A stretch of 28,767 nucleotides of DNA from an uncultured Collinsella sp. (GTDB lineage Bacteria; Actinomycetota; Coriobacteriia; Coriobacteriales; Coriobacteriaceae). The notes beneath the pieces were generated by a model that did not search any database, was not told the DNA's origin, and saw only the letters and a program-made list of their open reading frames with translations. A program made the position numbers and the translations under genes. This document shows, piece by piece, positions 15,668 to 23,206 of the stretch (the first letter of the stretch is position 1; the number at the start of each line of letters is the position of its first letter). Location: positions 1 to 28,767 of the forward strand of contig UREE01000020.1 of NCBI GenBank assembly GCA_900546825.1. Direction: 5' to 3'.

Positions 15668-16579
15668 ATGCCCGCCTGCCCGCTGGTCGATTGCCATACT
15701 CATACCTCGTTCTCGGACGGGCACGCCTCGTTCGAGGACAACGTCCGTGCCGCTGCTGCCGCCGGCTGCCGCGTCATGGTCTCGACCGACCACCTTACCC
15801 TGCCCGCCAGTATGGATGCTAACTGCGAGGTGCAGGTCGTCGAGGGCGACTTGCCGGCACATCGTTTGGCCTTTGAGGACGCCCGCAAACTCGCCGCGCA
15901 GATTGCGCCGGAGCTCACCTTTATCTACGGTTTTGAATGCGATTGGTACGAGGGCTGCGAGCCCTTGGTAGAGCACTGGTCCCAGGGCGCCGTCGTACGT
16001 CTGGGCAGCGTGCACTGGATTGGCAACCCGGGCGATATTGCGGCAGGCGCCGCGGGCACGGCAGGGACAGAGGACGTCGCGCGCCCCGATACACCCGATT
16101 CCCTTTGCGGTTGGATCGACGACGATACCAACTTGCATGTTTGGGAAAACTTAGGCGTGCGCGGCGTGTGGGAGTGCTACGTCGACGACTGGTGCCGTGC
16201 TTGCGAAAGCTCACTCAACTTTGACGCGATGGCCCATCCCGACCTGGTCATGCGCTTTTCGAAGGACGGCTTTGCACCCGACTTTGACCCCGCGCCGTTT
16301 TGGGAGCAGATGGCCGAATGCGCCCACGATACGGGTCGCCGCGTTGAGGTCTCGACCGCCGCACCGCGCAAGGGGCTCGACGATTACTACCCCGCGACCG
16401 GGCTGTTGCGCCGCTTCGCCCATGCCGAGGTGCCCATCACCTTTGGCTCGGACGCGCACCGCGCCTGCGACATCTGCTGGAACATCCGCGAGGCCCAGGC
16501 CCACGCCTACGACTGCGGCTACCGGGCCTTCGATATCCCCCACCCCACCGGCGAATGGGAATCCACGCCCCTCGCCTAA
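15668..16579 (+). CDS. PHP-family phosphatase, probable histidinol-phosphatase
   Basis: 303 aa from the ATG at 15668, with AAAGGAG at 15656-15662. PHP-domain metal motifs are DCHTHTSFSDGH (about 8-19), STDHLTLP (about 39), YGFECDW (about 88), VRLGSVHWI, AMAHPDLVMRF (about 189) and FGSDAHRACD (about 260). This is the HisK/HisJ-type histidinol-phosphatase pattern, which removes phosphate from L-histidinol phosphate, the step before HisD. It is not in the his operon but converges on hisE with 27 nt between stops, and no other candidate for this step exists in the window. It carries an Ala/Gly-rich loop near 123-135. The assignment is strong for the fold and moderate for the substrate. Confidence 0.82.
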   Translation: MPACPLVDCHTHTSFSDGHASFEDNVRAAAAAGCRVMVSTDHLTLPASMDANCEVQVVEGDLPAHRLAFEDARKLAAQIAPELTFIYGFECDWYEGCEPLVEHWSQGAVVRLGSVHWIGNPGDIAAGAAGTAGTEDVARPDTPDSLCGWIDDDTNLHVWENLGVRGVWECYVDDWCRACESSLNFDAMAHPDLVMRFSKDGFAPDFDPAPFWEQMAECAHDTGRRVEVSTAAPRKGLDDYYPATGLLRRFAHAEVPITFGSDAHRACDICWNIREAQAHAYDCGYRAFDIPHPTGEWESTPLA

Positions 16580-16611
16580 CTAGTCGTTTAAGAACGTCCC
16601 CAATGACTAGT
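16579..16611. terminator. Inverted repeat between convergent stops of the PHP gene and hisE
   Basis: ACTAGTC (16579-16585) and GACTAGT (16605-16611) flank a 19-nt loop, and both stop codons fall in the arms. The stem is short (7 bp) with no T run, so terminator function is weakly supported. Confidence 0.35.
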
Positions 16612-16924
16612 GGCGGCGGGCGTTGAGTTCGCCGGCCAGTTCGTCGAGGGTGATGCCGTAGCGCTCGAGCGTCACGAGCAGGTGGTAGATCAGGTCGCCG
16701 GCCTCGTAGCGGATGTGATCGTGGTCGTTATCCTTGCAGGCCATGATCACCTCGCTCGCCTCCTCGGCAAGCTTCTTGAGAAGCTCGTCCTCGACGTCGG
16801 TCAGCAGACGCGCGGTATAGCTCTCCTGCGGCGATGCGTCGCGACGACTGTGAATCACCTCGGCCAGTCCCGTCAGCGTCTCACCGATGTTTCCCGGCTG
16901 CACGTTAGCTGTTCTGACTCCCAT
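16607..16924 (-). CDS. hisE: Phosphoribosyl-ATP pyrophosphatase HisE
   Basis: 105 aa, all-alpha MazG-like fold. It converts phosphoribosyl-ATP to phosphoribosyl-AMP plus PPi, the second step of histidine synthesis. SYTARLLTD, LLKKLAEEASEVIMACK and YEAGDLIYHLLVTLERYGI carry the conserved acidic metal ligands. It is separate from hisI rather than fused as in E. coli. It is the last gene of the operon, 15 nt after the 75-aa gene, with AGAGGA before the ATG. Confidence 0.95.
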   Translation of the reverse strand: MGVRTANVQPGNIGETLTGLAEVIHSRRDASPQESYTARLLTDVEDELLKKLAEEASEVIMACKDNDHDHIRYEAGDLIYHLLVTLERYGITLDELAGELNARRH

Positions 16925-16939
16925 GGTTATTTCCTCTCG

Positions 16940-17167
16940 TTACTGCAGCGTAAAGTAGGTACCGGCCTCATCGAACCGAGGCTTTGCGCCCTTTTTCTCA
17001 AAGAACTCGACGATGACGGCATGGGCCTCATCGAGCCTTTCCTTCTCGGCCTCGAGCCAAAGCGACTGCGCCCCGCAGGCATCAGTCAGGTGCACGCGGC
17101 ATGGCACGCCCGCGCGGAGGAGCTCGGTGTTGCATTCGGCGACCTCGAACGGCGTCACGACTTTCAT
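16940..17167 (-). CDS. Unnamed 75-aa protein embedded between hisI and hisE
   Basis: A 75-aa acidic protein with no signal peptide or membrane segment. It contains VTPFEVAECNTELLRAG, then CRVHLTDACGAQSLWLE with two cysteines, a helical stretch (EAEKERLDEAHAVIVEFFEKKG) and the end DEAGTYFTLQ. I do not recognise it with certainty. Its ATG overlaps the hisI stop by 4 nt (ATGA) and hisE follows 15 nt later, so it is translated as part of the operon and is very likely a real gene. A small beta/alpha accessory or regulatory protein of histidine synthesis is possible, but nothing in the sequence proves a function. Confidence 0.8.
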   Translation of the reverse strand: MKVVTPFEVAECNTELLRAGVPCRVHLTDACGAQSLWLEAEKERLDEAHAVIVEFFEKKGAKPRFDEAGTYFTLQ

Positions 17168-17505
17168 CGCACTCCCCCTTCCACGCGCTTAAAGAAGCAG
17201 GTACGGTTGCCGGTATGGCAGGCCGGGCCCGGTGAGTCCACCTTGACCAGCAGCGTATCGCTATCGCAGTCGGCCCAGAGCTCCTTGACCTCCTGCATGT
17301 TGCCACTCGTCGCGCCCTTGTTCCAGAGCTCCTGACGGCTGCGACTCCAAAACCACGTGGTCCCGGTCTTGAGCGTCAGCCCCACCGATTCCTCGTTCAT
17401 CCAAGCAACCATAAGCACCTCACCGGTGTCATGCTGCTGAACCACGCAAGGAATCAGCCCGCGGGCGTCGTATTTAAGCTCGGTAGCATTTATTACCTCA
17501 GTCAT
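17164..17505 (-). CDS. hisI: Phosphoribosyl-AMP cyclohydrolase HisI
   Basis: 113 aa from the ATG at 17505, five bases after GGGAG; the adjacent ATG at 17508 is also possible. It opens the adenine ring of phosphoribosyl-AMP, step three of the pathway. Visible motifs are VLMVAWMNEES, TTWFWSRSRQELWNKG and the zinc/metal site residues ADCDSD (C80, D81, D83) and PACHTGNRTCF (C96, H97, C103). The upstream in-frame extension to 17643 is translated hairpin sequence and is rejected. The 3' end overlaps the 75-aa gene by 4 nt. Confidence 0.95.
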   Translation of the reverse strand: MTEVINATELKYDARGLIPCVVQQHDTGEVLMVAWMNEESVGLTLKTGTTWFWSRSRQELWNKGATSGNMQEVKELWADCDSDTLLVKVDSPGPACHTGNRTCFFKRVEGGVR

Positions 17506-17549
17506 CATTTCTCCCAAGTAACAAACGAAATCCCACAGGTCGGCGAGGG

Positions 17550-17643
17550 TTGTCCAGGTGCCGCAGGTTGCCGCGAAAGAGGAGCGACGCGTACTTTGGT
17601 ACGCGAGCGACGGTTTGAGCGGCAAGATGCGGTGCCTGGGCAA
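17550..17643. repeat. 94-nt three-tier hairpin between hisF and hisI
   Basis: Three nested stems are visible. Outer arms 17550-17565 and 17628-17643 pair over 16 positions, with the two non-identities tolerated as G-U. The middle pair TTGCCGC (17568-17574)/GCGGCAA (17619-17625) is perfect. The inner pair CGCGTAC (17588-17594)/GTACGCG (17599-17605) closes a 4-nt loop. It sits 9 nt after the hisF stop, in an operon whose other gaps are mostly near zero. It may be an mRNA-processing or stability structure, or an inserted palindromic repeat. Confidence 0.78.
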
Positions 17644-17652
17644 GCCGCAGCA

Positions 17653-18435
17653 CTAGAAGTCCAGCCTCACAGGGATGCCTTGGCTGGCCATATACTCCTT
17701 CACCTGGCGAATGCTGAAAGTTCCAAAGTGAAAGACGCTGGCCGCCAGCACGGCATCGGCCTCGCCCTCGATCACGCCCTCGGCAAAATGCTCGAGCGTG
17801 CCCACGCCGCCGCTTGCGATCACCGGGATCGGCACCGCGCGCGCCACGGCGCGGGTGAGTGCCAGGTCGAAGCCAGCCTTGGTGCCGTCGCGATCCATGC
17901 TGGTGAGCAAGATCTCACCGGCGCCGCGGCGAGCCGCTTCCTCGGCCCACGCCACCGCATCGATACCCGTGGCGTTGCGACCGCCCGCCGTGAAGACCTC
18001 CCACTTGTCGGCATCCGGCTGGCCGGGCAGGCCCACGCGCTTGGCATCAATCGCCACGACCACGGCCTGGCTGCCAAACGCCGCGGCGGCCTGGCTGATC
18101 AACGACGGATCGCGCACGGCGGCAGAGTTAAGCGACACCTTGTCGGCACCGGCGGCAACCATGGTTCGCATGCCCGCCAAGTCGCGGAAACCGCCGCCCA
18201 CGGTATAGGGAATAGCGAGCTCCTCGGCCGCGTGCGCCGCCATCTCGATGGTCGTCGCGCGGTTGTCGCTCGTCGCGGTAATGTCCAGGAAGACGACCTC
18301 GTCTGCACCCTCGCGGTCGTAGGCGCGCGCCAGCTCCACCGGGTCGCCAGCATCGCGCAGGCTCACAAAGTTGACGCCCTTGACCACGCGGCCGTCCTTA
18401 ACATCCAGACAGGGAATCACGCGTTTGGCAAGCAT
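17653..18435 (-). CDS. hisF: Imidazole glycerol phosphate synthase cyclase subunit HisF
   Basis: 260 aa (beta/alpha)8 barrel. With HisH ammonia it converts PRFAR to imidazole glycerol phosphate and AICAR. Hallmarks are the N-terminal MLAKRVIPCLDVKDGRVVKGVNF (cited in part) with catalytic D11, EVVFLDITAT, the phosphate-binding IPYTVGGGFRDL, KVSLNSAAVRDP, the second-half LLTSMDRDGTKAGFD and VIASGGVGTLEHF. Length is normal. It starts 3 nt after the hisA stop and ends just before the 94-nt hairpin. Confidence 0.97.
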   Translation of the reverse strand: MLAKRVIPCLDVKDGRVVKGVNFVSLRDAGDPVELARAYDREGADEVVFLDITATSDNRATTIEMAAHAAEELAIPYTVGGGFRDLAGMRTMVAAGADKVSLNSAAVRDPSLISQAAAAFGSQAVVVAIDAKRVGLPGQPDADKWEVFTAGGRNATGIDAVAWAEEAARRGAGEILLTSMDRDGTKAGFDLALTRAVARAVPIPVIASGGVGTLEHFAEGVIEGEADAVLAASVFHFGTFSIRQVKEYMASQGIPVRLDF

Positions 18436-18438
18436 GGG

Positions 18439-19182
18439 CTACTCCTTCCCTCGGGCGGCGGCCAACGCCTGGGCCAGCGTAAAGTTGCCCTCGTAGAGCG
18501 CACGACCGGTAATGGCACCCTCGATGGCATCCTCGCCCACCGCGGCCAGTGCGCGGATATCGTCGAGCGTCGAGATGCCGCCCGAAGCCACGACGGGAAA
18601 GCCCGCGACCTCGGCCACATGGCGATACGCCGCCACGTCGATGCCCGTCTGCATGCCATCGCGCGCGATGTCGGTATACACCAGATGCTTAAAGCCCAGC
18701 TCGGTGAGCTGCGCCACGGCGTCGTCGAGCGCCACACCCGCGCCGTCGCGCCAACCATTCACCTTGACCTGGCCGTCACGGGCGGCAATGTCTGCCACCA
18801 GTAACTCGCCAAAACCTTGCGCCGCCACCTCGGCAAATCCCGGCTCGGTCACGAGCACCGTGCCTAGCGCGATGCGACGCGCGCCGTAGCCGGCCAGCTC
18901 GTCGATGCGCGCGAGCGAACGAACGCCGCCGCCCACGTCCGCGGACAGACCGTCGACGCCGCAGATGGCCTTAATCGCTGCCAAGTTGGCAGCGCACGCG
19001 TCCTCGTCCTCGCCAAAGGCAGCGGACAGGTCGACGACGTGCACCCAGCTCGCGCCCTGCTCGGCAAAGGAGCGGGCAACGGCCACGGGGTCGTCAGAAT
19101 ACACCTTACAGCGGCTCCGGTCGCCGCGCTCCAGGCGCACGACCTTGCCGCCGATCAAATCGATTGCGGGAAACAGAATCAT
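18439..19182 (-). CDS. hisA: ProFAR isomerase HisA
   Basis: 247 aa barrel enzyme that isomerises ProFAR to PRFAR. MILFPAIDLIGGKVVRLERGD holds catalytic D8, VDLSAAFG follows the third strand, SADVGGGVRS binds phosphate, and HLVYTDIARDGMQTGID and VVASGGISTLDDI occupy the second half. No PriA-specific claim (the dual HisA/TrpF of some actinobacteria) is made. Its ATG overlaps the hisH stop by 4 nt. Confidence 0.96.
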   Translation of the reverse strand: MILFPAIDLIGGKVVRLERGDRSRCKVYSDDPVAVARSFAEQGASWVHVVDLSAAFGEDEDACAANLAAIKAICGVDGLSADVGGGVRSLARIDELAGYGARRIALGTVLVTEPGFAEVAAQGFGELLVADIAARDGQVKVNGWRDGAGVALDDAVAQLTELGFKHLVYTDIARDGMQTGIDVAAYRHVAEVAGFPVVASGGISTLDDIRALAAVGEDAIEGAITGRALYEGNFTLAQALAAARGKE

Positions 19183-19880
19183 CGGCCGGCCCCCTCGACG
19201 ATGCTCACGAAGTTCTTAAGGATGCGCTGACCCAGCGCAGAGGATTTCTCGGGATGGAACTGACAGCCCCACACGTTGCCGTGGCGCACGATACACGGGA
19301 AGCTCCGCGTATAGTGCGTGCGCGCCAGAACATCGGCGGCATCGGCATCGCCTGCCACCGCGTAGCTGTGGGTGAAGTACATGTTGGCGCCCTCGGCAAA
19401 ACCGGCGAGCAGCGGATCGGCCGCACCGGCGGGCGTCATGTGCACCTGGTCCCAGCCCACGTGCGGGACCTTCAGACGGCTCGACTCCAAGCGCGTGCAC
19501 GAGCCGCGCATGATGCCCAGGCCATCGACCCAGGGGCCACCGGCATGCTCGGGGGCATCGTCGTCCGCGTCCGCACCCTCGTCCGCCGGCACACCCTCGT
19601 CGCCGCGCTCAAAAAACAGCTGAAGGCCCAGGCAGATGCCGAGCAGCGGAGTTCCGGCGGCAACGGCGTCGAGCACCGCGTCCGCCTCGCCGCTCTCGCG
19701 CATAAAGGCAATCGCGTCGTAGAACGCGCCAACGCCCGGGATGACCAGGCCGTCAGCGTTGCGGATCTGATCCGGATCGTCCGACGTGCAGGCGGCGGCA
19801 CCGGCGCGCGCAAGCCCGCGCACGACGCTCGACAAGTTACCCTTGTGGTAGTCGACCACCACGATCTTCGGTTCGCCCAC
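19179..19880 (-). CDS. hisH: Imidazole glycerol phosphate synthase glutaminase subunit HisH
   Basis: 233 aa class I glutamine amidotransferase that supplies ammonia to HisF. The start is GTG at 19878-19880 with GGGGAGG five bases upstream; the open frame to 20225 is antisense-like shadow of hisB. Motifs are IVVVDYHKGNL, the oxyanion strand VIPGVGAF, nucleophile elbow LLGICLGLQLFF (C83), VPHVGWDQV, FTHSY and the catalytic pair FHPEKS (H209, E211). Residues 93-116 form an acidic Asp/Glu/Ala insertion not typical of HisH, after the nucleophile helix. A hairpin occupies the gap to hisB. Confidence 0.93.
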   Translation of the reverse strand: MGEPKIVVVDYHKGNLSSVVRGLARAGAAACTSDDPDQIRNADGLVIPGVGAFYDAIAFMRESGEADAVLDAVAAGTPLLGICLGLQLFFERGDEGVPADEGADADDDAPEHAGGPWVDGLGIMRGSCTRLESSRLKVPHVGWDQVHMTPAGAADPLLAGFAEGANMYFTHSYAVAGDADAADVLARTHYTRSFPCIVRHGNVWGCQFHPEKSSALGQRILKNFVSIVEGAGR

Positions 19881-19905
19881 GCGACCCTCCCCTTCTCTTC
19901 GTCCA

Positions 19906-19944
19906 AAACCACCACAAAGGGGACAGGCACCTTTGTGGTGGTTT
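19906..19944. repeat. 15-bp perfect inverted repeat between hisB and hisH
   Basis: Arms 19906-19920 and 19930-19944 are exact reverse complements around a 9-nt loop (GGACAGGCA). It lies in the 79-nt hisB-hisH gap. On the - strand it ends in GGTTT with only a weak T tract. It could attenuate or protect the transcript, or be a dispersed palindromic repeat. Confidence 0.75.
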
Positions 19945-19959
19945 CTGCCTATATGGCGG

Positions 19960-20547
19960 TTACAGCGAGCCCTTGGTGCTGGGGATGCCCTGCACGCGGG
20001 GATCGAGCTCGCAGGCGCGACGCATCGTGCGGCCCACGGCCTTAAAGGCGGCCTCGATAATGTGGTGTGAATTGCCGCCTGCCAGCTCGCGCACGTGCAG
20101 CGTGAGCTTAGCGTCGCGCGCGAAGGCGTAGAAGAACTCGACGGCCAGCTCGGTATCGAAGCTGCCCACGCGCTCAGTCGGCACGGGCAGCTCGCAGTAG
20201 GCCTGCCCACGACCCGAGATGTCAACGGCGGCCATCACGAGCGTCTCGTCCATGGCGATCGCCGCGTCGGCAAAGCGCGTAATGCCCGACTTGCCGCCCA
20301 GCGCTTGGCAAAACGCCTCACCCAGCACGATGCCCGTGTCCTCGACGGTGTGGTGCGCGTCGACTTCCACGTCGCCTACCGCATGTACCGTCAAATCAAA
20401 CAAACCATGGCGGCCAAAGGCGTTGAGCATGTGGTCGAAAAACGGCACGCCGGTCGAGATATCGCACACGCCAGATCCGTCCAGGTCGAGCTTGACGACA
20501 ATGTCGGTCTCCCCCGTCTTGCGGGTCACCTCGGCATAACGGCCCAT
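19960..20547 (-). CDS. hisB: Imidazoleglycerol-phosphate dehydratase HisB
   Basis: 195 aa, monofunctional and without the N-terminal phosphatase domain of E. coli HisB. It dehydrates imidazole glycerol phosphate to imidazole acetol phosphate. The Mn-binding repeats are visible: FFDHMLNAFGRHG and DAHHTVEDTGIVLGEA in the first half, and the matching FFYAFARDAKLTLHV and GGNSHHIIEAAFKAVGR in the second. The ATG follows directly on the hisC stop, with GGAGGAG upstream. Confidence 0.97.
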   Translation of the reverse strand: MGRYAEVTRKTGETDIVVKLDLDGSGVCDISTGVPFFDHMLNAFGRHGLFDLTVHAVGDVEVDAHHTVEDTGIVLGEAFCQALGGKSGITRFADAAIAMDETLVMAAVDISGRGQAYCELPVPTERVGSFDTELAVEFFYAFARDAKLTLHVRELAGGNSHHIIEAAFKAVGRTMRRACELDPRVQGIPSTKGSL

Positions 20548-21663
20548 CTACATCTCCTCCTTCACCAGCGCGGCAAACGCCGCCAGCACCTCATCGTTTT
20601 CCCGCGGCGTACCCACGGTAATGCGCAGACAATCCGCGAGCCCCGGCGCATAGCTAAAGTCGCGCACCAAAATTGAATACTCATCGCGCAGACGCTCGCG
20701 CACGCGCGTGGCATGCGGCGTGCGCACGAGCACAAAGTTCGCCGCGCTCGGCCATGCCTCCACGGGCATGCCCTCGGCAGCCATCGCGCGCAGGGCGCAC
20801 AGCTCGCGTTCGCGCTGGGATGCGACCTGCGCCACCACGGGCGCGTAGGCATCGCGGGCACGCACGCAGGCAAGAGCGGCGGCTTGGCTCAGAACGTTGA
20901 CCGAATAGATCTGGCGAATCGCCGCGAACACATCGATAACCTCGGGCGCCGCGATCACATAGCCCAGACGCGCGCCGGCGGCGCCAAACGCCTTGGACAG
21001 CGTATGCAGAATCACCAGGTTGGGATGCTCGGCGATAAGCCCCTGCGCCGTGGTGGCCGCGCCAAACGAATCGTCCGCAAACTCAACGTAGGCCTCGTCG
21101 ACCATGACCATGCCGGGGCACGCATCGCACAGGGCCGCGACAAAGTCGAGCGGCGCCACGTCGCCCGTGGGATTGTTGGGCGAGGTCACGATTGCCAGGT
21201 TGCACTCAGGCGCCGCTGCAAGCACCGCCAATTGGTCGAGTTCAAAGGTCGCCGGGTCGCGCCACACGTCGCGCACCTCGGTCTGACAGAGCGATGCAAA
21301 GAACGCATACTCGCTAAAGCACGGCGGGCAGTTGAGCAGGGTCCTCCCCGCGCCGCCAAACGCCAGCAGATAGTTATAGAGCAGCTCGTCGCCGCCGTTG
21401 CCCACGCAGATGTTCTCGCGCGTCATGCCATGCCAGGCAGCAAGCTCGTCGCGCAGGTCGTTCGACATGGGATCGGGATAGCGATTGAGCGGTGTGGCAG
21501 CCAAGGCAGCGTCGATCGCCTCGCGCACGCCGGCCGGCACGGGATAGGTGTTCTCGTTAGCCGAAAGGTTGATGCGCGTAGGCGTAAAGTTGGGATCGTA
21601 GGGCTCAATACCGGCCAAGTAGGGCTGGAGGAGCTCCTTCATGCGGGGCGTCAGCTCGGCCAT
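20548..21663 (-). CDS. hisC: Histidinol-phosphate aminotransferase HisC
   Basis: 371 aa fold-type I PLP enzyme moving an amino group from glutamate to imidazole acetol phosphate. The ATG at 21663 is chosen because GAGGAGG lies six bases upstream; the frame to 21732 reads into hisD. Motifs are INLSANENTYP, VGNGGDELL, SPNNPTG (N163), MVDEAYVEFA (D189, Y192) and the PLP lysine in HTLSKAFGAAGARLGY (K224), then the C-terminal RITVGTPREND. Length is normal. It starts 1 nt after the hisD stop. Confidence 0.96.
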   Translation of the reverse strand: MAELTPRMKELLQPYLAGIEPYDPNFTPTRINLSANENTYPVPAGVREAIDAALAATPLNRYPDPMSNDLRDELAAWHGMTRENICVGNGGDELLYNYLLAFGGAGRTLLNCPPCFSEYAFFASLCQTEVRDVWRDPATFELDQLAVLAAAPECNLAIVTSPNNPTGDVAPLDFVAALCDACPGMVMVDEAYVEFADDSFGAATTAQGLIAEHPNLVILHTLSKAFGAAGARLGYVIAAPEVIDVFAAIRQIYSVNVLSQAAALACVRARDAYAPVVAQVASQRERELCALRAMAAEGMPVEAWPSAANFVLVRTPHATRVRERLRDEYSILVRDFSYAPGLADCLRITVGTPRENDEVLAAFAALVKEEM

Positions 21664-21664
21664 A

Positions 21665-23101
21665 TTAGGCCTCCTCGCCGGTCGGGCCAGCGGCGCCGCC
21701 CGCAGCAGCCGCCAGGTCCACGCCCTCGGCAACCGTCGCCACGGCGTCGCCCGGCCAGGCGACCTTGGTCAGGTCGGCCGCGGCCAGCGACTCAACACTC
21801 ACGGCATCCTCGCCCTGCTCCAGCACGCGGCGGCGCAGTGCGGCCGAAAGCGCGTGTGCCCACAGACCCTCGGCCTCGGCCAGACGCTGTGTAGCGGGAG
21901 CGTCGGAGAGCAGACCCTCGGGCGTATAGCAAATGACGCTCGAGCGCTTGACGAACTCCTCCACCGAAAGCGGGTTGGAGAACATGGCGGTGCCGCCGGT
22001 CGGCAGCGTGTGGTTGGGGCCGGCGACGTAATCGCCGAGCGGCTCGGAGCTCCAGGCGCCCACAAAGATGGCGCCGGCGTTGCGAATGCCGCCGAGCAGG
22101 CCCATCGCGTCCTTGCAGTGCAGCTCAAGGTGCTCGGGCGCCACGGTGTTCACGGCCTCGACGGCGGCGGCCATGTCGGCGGCGACCACGATGGTGCCCT
22201 CGTTATCGAGCGAGGCACGCGTGATCTCGGCGCGCGGCGACTGCGCCACTAGAATATCGATGCCCGCCTCGACCTCGCGCGCAAACTGCTCGTCGCAGGT
22301 CACCAGGTAGCAGGCAGCCAGCGGATCGTGCTCGGCCTGCGCCATCAGGTCGGCAGCAACCACCATGGGCTTGGCCGTGGCATCGGCCAGCACGCAGACC
22401 TCGGAGGGGCCGGCGACCATGTCGATACCCACGTCGCCCGAGACAATCTGCTTGGCCGCGGCGACAAAGGCGTTGCCCGGGCCGGTGATCTTGTCGACGC
22501 GCGGAATGGTCTCGGTGCCGTACGCCAACGCGGCCACGGCCTGGGCGCCGCCCACCATATAGATCTCGTCCACGCCGCCAAGCTTGGCTGCCGCGAGCGT
22601 ATACGGGCTGATCAGGCCATCTTTTTGCGGCGGGGTCACCATGACCACGCGCTTAACGCCAGCCACCTTGGCGGGGATGGCGTTCATGAGCACGGTGGAA
22701 GGATACTGCGCTCGGCCACCCGGCACGTAGATGCCGGCAGCGGCAAGCGGGGTCACCTTAACGCCGAGCATCGTGCCGTCCGGGCGCGTGGTAAACCAAC
22801 TCTGCTCGACCTCGCGCTGGTGAAACTCACGGATCTGGCGCGCAGCCTTCTCGAGCGCGGCGACAAAGGCCGGGTCGAGGCCTTCGAGCGCAGCATCGAT
22901 CTGCTCTTGCGGCAGACGGAAGCTCTGCAGCTCAACACCATCAAAACGCTGGCAGTAATCGCGCACCGCAGCATCGCCGTTGGCGCGCACGTTGGCCACG
23001 ATATCGCGGGCGGCGTCGACGATGTTTTGCGGCAGCACGCCCTTGCGGTTGAGCTGGTTGGTAACGAGGCGCTCACCGGGAGCAAGCTTGATGGTCTTCA
23101 T
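21665..23101 (-). CDS. hisD: Histidinol dehydrogenase HisD
   Basis: 478 aa, zinc- and NAD-dependent, catalysing the last two oxidations from histidinol to histidine. AAGIYVPGGRAQYPS, KITGPGN, MVAGPSEV and AQAEHDPLA are family signatures. Aligned by spacing to E. coli HisD, the Zn ligands are Q255, H258, D357 and H416, and the catalytic pair is E323/H324 in APEHLEL. It is about 45 residues longer than usual because of a C-terminal extension (about 430-478) rich in Ala, Glu and Gly. The gap to the upstream hisZG is 105 nt, with AGGGGATA before the ATG. Confidence 0.96.
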   Translation of the reverse strand: MKTIKLAPGERLVTNQLNRKGVLPQNIVDAARDIVANVRANGDAAVRDYCQRFDGVELQSFRLPQEQIDAALEGLDPAFVAALEKAARQIREFHQREVEQSWFTTRPDGTMLGVKVTPLAAAGIYVPGGRAQYPSTVLMNAIPAKVAGVKRVVMVTPPQKDGLISPYTLAAAKLGGVDEIYMVGGAQAVAALAYGTETIPRVDKITGPGNAFVAAAKQIVSGDVGIDMVAGPSEVCVLADATAKPMVVAADLMAQAEHDPLAACYLVTCDEQFAREVEAGIDILVAQSPRAEITRASLDNEGTIVVAADMAAAVEAVNTVAPEHLELHCKDAMGLLGGIRNAGAIFVGAWSSEPLGDYVAGPNHTLPTGGTAMFSNPLSVEEFVKRSSVICYTPEGLLSDAPATQRLAEAEGLWAHALSAALRRRVLEQGEDAVSVESLAAADLTKVAWPGDAVATVAEGVDLAAAAGGAAGPTGEEA

Positions 23102-23206
23102 ATCGGTATCCCCTATCGATCGAGGTTGCGTTTGGAAAACGAGATGCCGGGCGGCGGCGCCAGTCGACCCGCAGCCCGTACGTTGGGGCGCCCGTGCGTG
23201 CTCGCG

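Noticed and set aside
17506..17643. N-terminal extension of hisI through the intergenic hairpin
   Set aside because: The extra 46 residues are translated palindrome, and a good ribosome binding site precedes the ATG at 17505.
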